64,000 bases of DNA from Halostagnicola sp. A-GB9-2 (GTDB lineage Archaea; Halobacteriota; Halobacteria; Halobacteriales; Natrialbaceae), in the NCBI RefSeq assembly GCF_030068615.1, contig NZ_JASJOC010000007.1, forward strand, positions 1-64,000. The letters are read 5' to 3'. The notes below the pieces were generated by a model. It was not told where the DNA came from, did no database searches, and saw only the letters and a list, made by a program, of their open reading frames with translations. Position 1 is the stretch's first letter. Each line of letters starts with the position of its first letter. Of this stretch, positions 56,682 through 64,000 are shown one piece after another. A program made the translations under genes and the position numbers.

Positions 56682-57215
56682 CTACCTGTCTATCAGCTTA
56701 GCCACACGATCCTGAGCCACCCCGTGAGAGAGACATGGATAGAGTGAAACAGGATTCACGTTTGTTCACTATCGTTTCCGAGGGAAACATCGCGTCTCGT
56801 CGTCACTCGGAAGGAATCAGACCAACGGTACGTTTCACCACAGCAACGTCACGCTTCGGGTGTAGCGTCTTGGTGGAAGCGCCACGCACCGTACCGACAG
56901 CGCCAGCAGTGATGAAAAGTAACTTTTCGAGGAAGGACAGGAACCTCCAAGGTAACAGCAACTCGTTACTCGAGGTCGAGAATCCCGACACCGACGAAAA
57001 GACGAACTCCGTAAAGTCGCGGGATACTGCGACGACTCAACGAGGACCATTCCGGTCTCACAGGCCTGAATGCGATGGATCGTGTTAACTCGCAGATCGT
57101 CTCGGTACAAGTTCGGTTACCCCCAAACGGAACTACTGGCCGTCTCGTGATGTTGAACGTGAACCTCCACCATACCGGCATATTTATTAATGAGAGGTAA
57201 CACTGTCAAAACAGC
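56682..57215. other. upstream region of the xac importer
   Basis: About 0.5 kb with no supportable gene. It ends with a TATA box, TATTTATT at 57181-57188, about 31 nt before the XacG start. Pentose-responsive control of this promoter would be expected by analogy with Haloferax, but no operator could be recognised by eye. Confidence 0.5.
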
Positions 57216-58499
57216 ATGGTTGACAATGACAAACTTGTTGATGGGATAGGGAGGCGAACGTATCTCGGGGGCATCGCAACAGGAGCAGCGGCCGGATTAG
57301 CAGGCTGTGCCAGCGGTAATACAGCAGACGGGCTCGAAGTACTCCACGGGTGGACCGGCGGCGACGGAGCCGACGCGATCGAGACGCTTACGGACGCGTT
57401 CGAAGAGGAACATTCCGATATCGACGGAACCTTCGAAGCCGTTGGCGGAGACGGAAACGTCGAGTTGAATACGTCCATTCTGCAACGATTGACCAACGAA
57501 AATCCGATGAGTTCGTTCGCTAATTGGCCGGGAAACAATCTCGAGCGGTACGAAGGAGTCCTCATGGATCTCGAGGAAGACGTCTGGGAGGCCGAAGGGT
57601 TAAAAGAGAACATGCAGGATCGAGCCGTCGAACTCTGTACGTTCAACGGGCAGATGCCGGCGGTACCGATCGGTTCACACCGGTTGAACAACCTGTTTTA
57701 CAATACGGCCGCATTCGACGAAGCAGGTATCGACGCGGAGGATCTCGGGAGCACATCCGACCTGCTCGATGCACTCGAGACGATCGATCAAGACACAGAC
57801 TATGTCCCGTTCGCTCACGGAATGCGGTCGGCGTTCCTCGGGTTACAGACGTGGGTCCAGATCCTCGCGAGCCAGAGCGGTGTCGACGCCTACACGGACT
57901 TCATCGAGGGGGACGGTGACAGGGACGCCATGATCGACGCGCTGGAAACGCTACAGGAGATCCAGGAGAACTATATCACCGACGACGCGTCTGCGATCGG
58001 CTACACCCAGGCCGCACAGAACCTCATCTCAGATGAAGCCGCATGTATTCACGGCGGAAATTGGCTCTATGGAATGTTTCGCGCCGACGACGACTTCAAC
58101 TACGGGGAGGAGTGGGACTGGATCCCGTTCCCCGGAACTGAGGGCGTGTATTTCTATCACCTCGACGCGTTCGTTACGCCGGGAGACAACCCGAGTCCGG
58201 AAGAGACCGTCGAGTGGCAAAAATTCGTTGGAACGCAGGAAGCACAAATTGAGTTCAATAACCTCAAGGGATCCGTCCCGCTTCGAACAGATATCGAGTC
58301 GGACGAATTGGCGGACTTCCTCAAGATGACATACGAGGACCTCCTAGATTCCGATGAGTATCCGCCGACGCTCGCACACGGACTCGCAGTCGAGCCCGAA
58401 CAGCAAAACGACTGTGAAGGTGCAATCGGCGATCACTTCATGGATCCATACGATGCCGAAGCGGCGGCGGACGGGTTGCTCGATGCCGTATCCGAGTAA
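57216..58499 (+). CDS. xacG: pentose ABC transporter substrate-binding lipoprotein
   Basis: A 427-aa family 1 solute-binding protein. Tat motif Arg13-Arg14 (GRRTYLGGIA) and lipobox LAGC with Cys31. Mature domain begins LEVLHGWTGGDGADAIETL, a usual opening for sugar-binding proteins. First gene of an importer with two permeases and two ATPases, the exact xacGHIJK order of Haloferax, where it takes up xylose and arabinose. The symbol rests on this order and on neighbouring xacD/xacF. Confidence 0.88.
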   Translation: MVDNDKLVDGIGRRTYLGGIATGAAAGLAGCASGNTADGLEVLHGWTGGDGADAIETLTDAFEEEHSDIDGTFEAVGGDGNVELNTSILQRLTNENPMSSFANWPGNNLERYEGVLMDLEEDVWEAEGLKENMQDRAVELCTFNGQMPAVPIGSHRLNNLFYNTAAFDEAGIDAEDLGSTSDLLDALETIDQDTDYVPFAHGMRSAFLGLQTWVQILASQSGVDAYTDFIEGDGDRDAMIDALETLQEIQENYITDDASAIGYTQAAQNLISDEAACIHGGNWLYGMFRADDDFNYGEEWDWIPFPGTEGVYFYHLDAFVTPGDNPSPEETVEWQKFVGTQEAQIEFNNLKGSVPLRTDIESDELADFLKMTYEDLLDSDEYPPTLAHGLAVEPEQQNDCEGAIGDHFMDPYDAEAAADGLLDAVSE

Positions 58500-58580
58500 C
58501 CGCGGAAACCCAATCCAAGTGAGATCGACATGCTACAACTAACAAATCCTGTATCAAGGTATAGTAGAGCAAATAGTTAA

Positions 58581-59543
58581 ATGGCAACACACGACACGAC
58601 CGAAGCGACGGATTCGACGACGGGACCGAGTAAAGAGGTGGTAACTTGGAAGACCAAACTTCGATACTTCCTCAACAGTGACTTCGTTCGGTCGTCACCA
58701 TACTGGGGGATACCATTCGTTCTCATGGGAATCGCAGTGTACGGCGGAATCGGTTACAATCTCGCAATTTCCTTTACGGATTACGCAGGAATCGGTCGTC
58801 CGGAGTTTTCTAACTTGAGCCTCGAGATGTATCGAACAGCGCTTGCAGACGGGTCGTTCCGACAAGCCGCGTTTCAAAACTTCGTTCTCCTCGTCGGTTT
58901 TACATCGGTTTCTCTCGCCCTCGGACTGTTTCTCGCCGTCCTCCTCGATTACGGTATCAGGTACAAGGAAACGATCCAGACGATCTATCTCCTGCCGATG
59001 GCCCTCTCGTTCGTCGTAACGGCGCAGGTCTGGTTGTGGATGTACAGCCCCGGGAATGGCGTGTTAAACGTCTTCGTGACGGCGCTCGGGTTCGGTTCGA
59101 TCGATTGGCTCGGCAATCCCCGGATCGCACTCGCAGCGGTTATATTCGCGCTCGTTTGGCAGTTCAGCGGGTACGCGATGGTCGTCTTTCTGGCCGGGCT
59201 TCAGTCGCTTCCGTCGGACCAGTTCGAAGCGGCGAAAGTCGACGGCGCGAGTACGGCCAAGACCTACATTCGGATCATCATTCCACAGCTAAAACAAGCG
59301 TCCGTCGGAGCCGCCGTCGTCCTCATGCTGTTCGCCCTCAAAGCGTTCGACTTCCTTTACGCTATCACCGGCGACTATCGGCCGCCGAACGGAACCGACA
59401 TCCTGGCGACGCTGATGGTTCGAGAAGCGTTCCAGTACGGACAATGGGCGTACGGCGCGGCGATCGCAACGATGTTGTTACTGCTGTCGCTCTCCGTTAT
59501 CGCACCGTATCTCGTCTACCAGTACCGACAAGGGGCGCTCTAA
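58581..59543 (+). CDS. xacH: pentose ABC transporter permease 1
   Basis: A 320-aa permease with about six membrane helices. EAA loop FEAAKVDGASTAKTYIR. MalF-like without the long periplasmic loop. It follows XacG by 81 bp and precedes XacI by 2 bp. Confidence 0.88.
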   Translation: MATHDTTEATDSTTGPSKEVVTWKTKLRYFLNSDFVRSSPYWGIPFVLMGIAVYGGIGYNLAISFTDYAGIGRPEFSNLSLEMYRTALADGSFRQAAFQNFVLLVGFTSVSLALGLFLAVLLDYGIRYKETIQTIYLLPMALSFVVTAQVWLWMYSPGNGVLNVFVTALGFGSIDWLGNPRIALAAVIFALVWQFSGYAMVVFLAGLQSLPSDQFEAAKVDGASTAKTYIRIIIPQLKQASVGAAVVLMLFALKAFDFLYAITGDYRPPNGTDILATLMVREAFQYGQWAYGAAIATMLLLLSLSVIAPYLVYQYRQGAL

Positions 59544-59545
59544 TA

Positions 59546-60478
59546 ATGTCACAATCAACACCCGACACGAACATCGACGTTGCATCGGTCGTCGAGGACG
59601 TCAACCTCAGACGGATCGGTCACTATACGCTGATCATCTTCTTCCTCGGATTCTTCCTCCTCCCCTTAGTGACGGGGATCATGACGGCGCTGAAAACCAA
59701 CGAAGCCATCGCCCGGACGGTCCCGTTCATGCCACCACTGGGTGGAGGATTCACGCTAGCAAACCTCGAGTACGCGTTTAGCCAGCTATCGCACGCGTTC
59801 ATCAACTCGCTACTGATGGCGATCCCGGCGACGATTATCAACGTATTGCTAGCGAGTATGGCGGCGTTTGGTCTCACGATGGTCAAATGGCGCGGCCAGC
59901 TCGTGATACTGATTTTGTTCCTCATCGGGATCTTCGTCCCGTATCAGGCCGTGCTGGTGCCACTGGCTCGGTTCTGGAACAACACCTTCCCGCTCGCAGA
60001 CATGTTGTCGCCGCTGTTCGCGGGGATACCGCTCCTGCAGAGCTATCACGCCGATCTCGTTCCGTTGATAATCACCCACGTTGCATACGGCATTCCGATC
60101 TGTATGATCCTCTTTCGGTCGTACTACCAGAGTCTACCGAATTCACTGGTCGAAGCGGCCAAAATCGACGGCGCGAGCATCACGAAGATCTACCGACGCA
60201 TCATTCTGCCGATCTCGAAACCGATGTTCGGGGTCGTTTTCATCTACCAGTTCACCCAGATCTACAACGAGTTTCTGTTCTCGTTCACCCTCGTTTCGAG
60301 CGCGAGTTCGCCGGAAGCGCCGGTCACCCTGATCATCCCGGCTATTGGAACCTCAACTTCCGGGATCGATTTCGGGATCCGGATGTCGGCGGCGTTCCTC
60401 GCGGCACTGCCGACGATCATCCTGTACGTTGCGTTCGCCGAACAGTTCGCCAAAGGACTGGAAACGGAGAGTGGATAA
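59546..60478 (+). CDS. xacI: pentose ABC transporter permease 2
   Basis: A 310-aa permease starting MSQSTPDTNIDVA; the frame is open upstream inside XacH, but the ATG 2 bp after the XacH stop is the natural start. About six membrane helices; EAA loop VEAAKIDGASITKIYR. MalG-like. Confidence 0.88.
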   Translation: MSQSTPDTNIDVASVVEDVNLRRIGHYTLIIFFLGFFLLPLVTGIMTALKTNEAIARTVPFMPPLGGGFTLANLEYAFSQLSHAFINSLLMAIPATIINVLLASMAAFGLTMVKWRGQLVILILFLIGIFVPYQAVLVPLARFWNNTFPLADMLSPLFAGIPLLQSYHADLVPLIITHVAYGIPICMILFRSYYQSLPNSLVEAAKIDGASITKIYRRIILPISKPMFGVVFIYQFTQIYNEFLFSFTLVSSASSPEAPVTLIIPAIGTSTSGIDFGIRMSAAFLAALPTIILYVAFAEQFAKGLETESG

Positions 60479-60481
60479 CAA

Positions 60482-61627
60482 ATGGGAAGCATTCAACTCG
60501 ATCACCTGACGAAGCGGTTCGGAGAGACGGTCGCTGTCGAGGACGTCACGCTCGACATCGCGGACAGCGAATTCTTGGTCCTCGTCGGCCCCTCCGGCTG
60601 TGGGAAATCGACGACGCTCCGCATGCTGGCCGGTCTCGAAACGCCGACAGCGGGAGACCTTTACATCGCCGGCGAGCACATGAACTATCGCGTTCCGCAG
60701 AATCGGGATATCGCGATGGTCTTCCAAGATTACGCACTCTACCCGCACATGACGATTCACGAAAACGTTCGATTCGGGCTGGAAGAGGAAGCGGGGTACA
60801 CGGATAGTGAGATGGACGAACGAGTCGAGGAGGTCGCCGAGACCCTTGGAATCGACGACCTGCTAGATCGAAAACCTGGAGAGCTTTCCGGCGGACAGCA
60901 ACAGCGGGTCGCGCTCGGCCGAGCAATCGTTCGCGATCCGGAAGTGTTCCTGATGGACGAGCCGCTTGCGAATCTGGACGCCAAACTCCGCGCGAAGATG
61001 CGGACGGAACTCCAGCGCTTGCAGGCGGATCTGGACGTGACGACGGTGTATGTCACCCACAATCAGACGGAAGCGATGACGATGGGTGATCGGATCGCAG
61101 TGTTGAACGACGGACAGCTACAGCAGGTGGGCGAACCGCTCGAGCTCTATCACGAACCCGCGAATCAGTTCGTCGCCGGATTCATCGGCGAGCCTATGAT
61201 GAACTTCCTCCACGGGAATCGCGCCGACGCGGGATTTGTCGGCGAGCACATCGAGTATCCGTTCGACGAACGGCTCGAGCGAGCCGTCGACGGTGTCGAC
61301 GATCTCGTCCTCGGGGTGCGTCCCGAAGCTGTAGACGTTCGCCGCGCCGACGAGTCGTCAGCACCGAACCTCGGTCCGCACGAGTTCGAAATGACCGTCT
61401 CAGTCACCGAAACGCACGGCGATCAAAATATACTGTCACTCACACACGCAGCCGAGTCGGTCGACCACGACGTGTTACGTGCGGTCACCGACGGAATGCA
61501 CATCGTCAAACCGGGCGAACCAGTCACCGTCGCTATCGATCCGGAGACGATTCACGTCTTCGATGGAAAGACCGGCAAAACGATTTGTAATCGTCGAATC
61601 GAAACCGCACGCGAACTCACGATCTAA
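60482..61627 (+). CDS. xacJ: pentose ABC transporter ATPase 1
   Basis: A 381-aa MalK-type ATPase. Walker A GPSGCGKST, Q-loop FQDYALYPHM, signature LSGGQQQR, Walker B FLMDEPLANLD, H-loop VTHNQ (His then Asn instead of the usual Asp-Gln). The C-terminal TOBE region is present. The start overlaps no gene and follows XacI by 3 bp. Confidence 0.9.
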   Translation: MGSIQLDHLTKRFGETVAVEDVTLDIADSEFLVLVGPSGCGKSTTLRMLAGLETPTAGDLYIAGEHMNYRVPQNRDIAMVFQDYALYPHMTIHENVRFGLEEEAGYTDSEMDERVEEVAETLGIDDLLDRKPGELSGGQQQRVALGRAIVRDPEVFLMDEPLANLDAKLRAKMRTELQRLQADLDVTTVYVTHNQTEAMTMGDRIAVLNDGQLQQVGEPLELYHEPANQFVAGFIGEPMMNFLHGNRADAGFVGEHIEYPFDERLERAVDGVDDLVLGVRPEAVDVRRADESSAPNLGPHEFEMTVSVTETHGDQNILSLTHAAESVDHDVLRAVTDGMHIVKPGEPVTVAIDPETIHVFDGKTGKTICNRRIETARELTI

Positions 61628-61628
61628 T

Positions 61629-62774
61629 ATGGCACGCTTAGCACTCGACGACGTGACCAAGGAGTACCGGGACGGAGAGATGAGTGTCGTTGCCGTCGAG
61701 GACGTCTCTCTGGACGTGGCCGACGGGGAGTTTCTCGTTCTCGTCGGTCCCTCCGGCTGTGGGAAATCGACGACGCTCCGAATGATCGCCGGCCTCGAAA
61801 CGATCACCGACGGGGAGATCACACTCGACGATCGATCCATCAACGACGTTCCCGCACAGGAACGAGATATCGCAATGGTGTTCCAGTCGTACGCGCTGTA
61901 CCCGCACAAAACCGTTCGGGGAAACATGTCCTTCGGCCTCGAGGAGTCGACGGAGCTTTCCGACTCGGATATCGCCGAAACGGTCGAAGAGACGGCTGGT
62001 ATGATGGGTATCGAGGACCTACTGAACCGCAAGCCCGGCGAGCTTTCCGGCGGTCAGCAACAGCGGGTCGCGCTCGGTCGGGCGATCGTTCGCGATCCCG
62101 ACTTGTTCTTGATGGATGAGCCGCTGTCGAATCTCGATGCGAAACTCCGCGCGGAGATGCGAACGGAGCTTCAGCACCTTCAAGAACAACTCGGAGTAAC
62201 ATCGGTTTACGTCACGCACGATCAGACGGAGGCGATGACGATGGGCGACCAGATCGCGGTCCTAAACGAGGGAACCCTCCAGCAGACCGGTACCCCGCTC
62301 GAGTGTTACCACCAACCCAACAACCTGTTCGTCGCGGGCTTTATCGGCGAACCATCGATGAATTTCTTCGACGGCTCTCTGGAAGAGAACGCCCTCGTGA
62401 CCGAATCGCTCGCGTATTCCCTGTCTCCGGATCTGCGGCGAGATATCGAAGCGGGAACCGATCTCGTGCTTGGGATCCGTCCGGAAGACGTTCGAATCGA
62501 CGAGCCACGGACGGATGGTCAACGGTTCGCGGCCGAAGTCATCGTCGTCGAGCCGATGGGTAACGAGAACGTCATCCACCTTCGGTTCGATGACGCGATG
62601 GCCGGTGACGAGTTCATCGTAACGACCGAAGGAGTTCCAACCGTCAGCGCCGGTGACCGGGTCGACGTCGAATTTTCAGAGGCGGTAGTCCACCTCTTCG
62701 ACGGCGATAGCGGCGTCGCGATCAAAAACAGGACGTTGTCGTTTTCTGGAACGCCTGACGAGGTCATTCCGTAG
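61629..62774 (+). CDS. xacK: pentose ABC transporter ATPase 2
   Basis: A 381-aa second MalK-type ATPase, same length as XacJ and separated from it by 1 bp. Walker A GPSGCGKST, Q-loop FQSYALYPHK, signature LSGGQQQR, Walker B FLMDEPLSNLD, H-loop VTHDQ. The presence of two full ATPase genes suggests a heterodimeric motor, as described for the Haloferax xac importer. Start at MARLALDDV; the open frame upstream lies inside XacJ. Confidence 0.9.
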   Translation: MARLALDDVTKEYRDGEMSVVAVEDVSLDVADGEFLVLVGPSGCGKSTTLRMIAGLETITDGEITLDDRSINDVPAQERDIAMVFQSYALYPHKTVRGNMSFGLEESTELSDSDIAETVEETAGMMGIEDLLNRKPGELSGGQQQRVALGRAIVRDPDLFLMDEPLSNLDAKLRAEMRTELQHLQEQLGVTSVYVTHDQTEAMTMGDQIAVLNEGTLQQTGTPLECYHQPNNLFVAGFIGEPSMNFFDGSLEENALVTESLAYSLSPDLRRDIEAGTDLVLGIRPEDVRIDEPRTDGQRFAAEVIVVEPMGNENVIHLRFDDAMAGDEFIVTTEGVPTVSAGDRVDVEFSEAVVHLFDGDSGVAIKNRTLSFSGTPDEVIP

Positions 62775-63147
62775 GAACTGATCGAAGCGGACGTTTCGAT
62801 ACTGACGGTGGACCCCGACGGTCTGCAGGCAGTAAACCGAGGAGAGCGGTTCGAACGTCCGGTGCTATACGATCGTTTTCGTAGCGAGGACGATCCCTTC
62901 AATACACCTCAGAAGATCGACGTTGTGAGTCGCTTCGATAGTGTTCTGTAAAGATGAAAATTGTTCTGTAGTAGGAAACAGCGTTCCGAGGCACCAGACG
63001 CGTTATCTCCGTGAGAAACGCGAAGATGACTGTGCAGGTGTTTGGTCCGGCAATCACCGGAATCGACGCACCGCCCGATGGGATCACCAGTTAGAAGAGC
63101 GTCCGTACGCAATCAAAAATCGTGGCCGGCGCTGGGTCAGTCGCCCG
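62775..63147. other. convergent intergenic region
   Basis: About 370 bp between the convergent xacK and aldehyde dehydrogenase genes; no gene seen. It should hold terminators for both, but no clear hairpin or T-run stands out. Confidence 0.4.
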
Positions 63148-64000
63148 TTAGAAGGTATCGTAGACCGTCTTCTCGATCGTATAGAAGTCGATGCCGGCGT
63201 CACCCTGTTCGCGCCAGGTTTCGCTCGAGGAGCGTTTGAACCCGCCGAAGGGAACGTGAAGTTCGAGACCGGTCGTCTTTGCGTTGATCTTGGCGACGCC
63301 AGCCTCGACTTCTCGGACGAATCGCTCGGCTTCAGTATGGTCGTCGGTAACGATGCTCGCCGACAGGCCGTACTGCACGTCGTTCGCCGTTTCGAGACCC
63401 TCCTCGTAGTCCTCGACTTCGATTACCGCGAGGACGGGACCGAACACCTCCTCCTGGGCGATTCGGTACTCGTTGTCGACATCGGAGAAGACCGTCGGTT
63501 CGACGTAGTAGCCGTCTTCGAACCGCTCGCCTTCGGGCCGGCCGCCGCCGGTCTCGAGGGTCGCACCCTCCTGCTGTGCAACATCGATGTAGTCGAGGGT
63601 TCCCTCGAGTTCGCTTTCGGTGACCTGCGGCCCCATATCGTACTCGTCGCCGGGGCCGATTTCGATCGACTCCGCCCGATCGACCACGGCGTCGACGAAC
63701 TCGTCGTAGACATCGGTGTGGACAATCGCACGGGAGCAGGCCGTACAGGCCTGCCCGGTGACGCCGAACGCACCGTTGGCGACGATATCGGCGGCTTCCT
63801 CGACGTCCGCGCTGTCGGAGACGACCGTCGGATTCTTCCCGCCGAGTTCCGTCTGGACGCGCTTGCCGTCGTCGGTCGCCTTGTCGTAGACCATGTGGCC
63901 GACTTCGCCGGAGCCGGTAAAGGAGACTCCATCGACATCCTCGTGTGTAATAATCGCATCTCCAACCGTGCTCCCGGGACCGGTGACGACGTTCGCGACG
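63148..64000 (-). CDS. xacF: 2-oxoglutarate-semialdehyde dehydrogenase, C-terminal part
   Basis: An aldehyde dehydrogenase cut by the window edge: about 283 C-terminal residues are visible, continuing past position 64000. The cofactor-site FTGSGEVG, the general-base Glu in ELGGKNP and the nucleophile Cys in GQACTACSR are all present, as is the late EEVFGPV segment. In the Haloferax pentose pathway the last step is oxidation of 2-oxoglutarate semialdehyde (2,5-dioxopentanoate) to 2-oxoglutarate, done by XacF. The name rests on location beside xacGHIJK and xacD. Confidence 0.88.
   Translation of the reverse strand, partial: VANVVTGPGSTVGDAIITHEDVDGVSFTGSGEVGHMVYDKATDDGKRVQTELGGKNPTVVSDSADVEEAADIVANGAFGVTGQACTACSRAIVHTDVYDEFVDAVVDRAESIEIGPGDEYDMGPQVTESELEGTLDYIDVAQQEGATLETGGGRPEGERFEDGYYVEPTVFSDVDNEYRIAQEEVFGPVLAVIEVEDYEEGLETANDVQYGLSASIVTDDHTEAERFVREVEAGVAKINAKTTGLELHVPFGGFKRSSSETWREQGDAGIDFYTIEKTVYDTF

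Noticed and set aside
1-64000. tRNA or rRNA genes and complete insertion sequences
   Set aside because: Reading both strands, no tRNA cloverleaf ends, rRNA-like segments or transposase motifs were noticed; a dedicated search (tRNAscan, ISfinder) could not be run.

Overview
The window is haloarchaeal chromosome or megaplasmid DNA. The evidence is GC-rich coding sequence, strongly acidic proteins (Asp/Glu-rich, Lys-poor), TATA boxes about 26-32 nt upstream of start codons with almost no leader, Tat-type lipoprotein signals on all binding proteins, a TrmB-family regulator, and genes that closely match the xac pentose-oxidation cluster known from Haloferax volcanii. The gene content (pectate lyase, GH28, GH51, many Gfo/Idh/MocA enzymes) suggests a Haloterrigena/Natrinema-like plant-polysaccharide degrader, but the species cannot be fixed from this sequence alone.

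Layout. (1) 0.2-12.9 kb: PfkB sugar kinase, Gfo/Idh/MocA oxidoreductase, KDPG-type aldolase, a membrane/zinc-ribbon hypothetical, aldo/keto reductase and a TrmB regulator. These precede a sugar ABC importer (binding protein, two permeases, ATPase and a translationally coupled 67-aa membrane protein) and a second Gfo/Idh/MocA enzyme. (2) 13-24.9 kb: ThuA-like protein, more Gfo/Idh/MocA enzymes (one decayed to a pseudogene), an SDR dehydrogenase, a universal stress protein, a 33-aa zinc-ribbon protein, a MATE transporter, a flavin/F420-type LLM oxidoreductase, a Tat-exported pectate lyase and a uronate-dehydrogenase-like enzyme. (3) 25-31.7 kb: an oligopeptide-type (Dpp/Opp) ABC importer with both ATPases fused in one 738-aa chain. 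(4) 32-43.5 kb: cytoplasmic GH28 polygalacturonase, PCC/DUF296 protein, second ThuA paralogue, two DapA-family lyases around an IclR regulator and an enolase-superfamily dehydratase, a beta-propeller lactonase and a 630-aa protein I do not recognise. (5) 44-51.4 kb: LLM oxidoreductase, an M24-fold protein lacking metal ligands, GH51 arabinofuranosidase, UspA and a GntP gluconate-type permease. (6) 51.5-64 kb: zinc alcohol dehydrogenase, xylose dehydrogenase (xacA-like), xylonate dehydratase (xacD-like), a third ThuA-like protein, the pentose importer xacGHIJK, and the C-terminal part of a 2-oxoglutarate-semialdehyde dehydrogenase (xacF-like) cut by the window edge.

How it may work together (inference). 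Pectin is cut outside the cell by the pectate lyase and oligogalacturonides enter through the Dpp-type importer. GH28 then releases galacturonate in the cytoplasm. Uronate dehydrogenase, the propeller lactonase, the enolase-superfamily dehydratase and a DapA-family dehydratase would carry it via galactarate to 2-oxoglutarate semialdehyde. The pentose (xac) pathway ends at the same intermediate, so one terminal dehydrogenase could serve both. A kinase plus KDPG-aldolase branch at the left end offers a phosphorylative route for 2-keto-3-deoxygluconate.

The most unusual non-coding signals are two places where the 3' end of a gene has been duplicated. Downstream of xacD a roughly 49-bp periodic array carries four different perfect hairpins. 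At the end of the TrmB gene there is a 24-bp tandem array.
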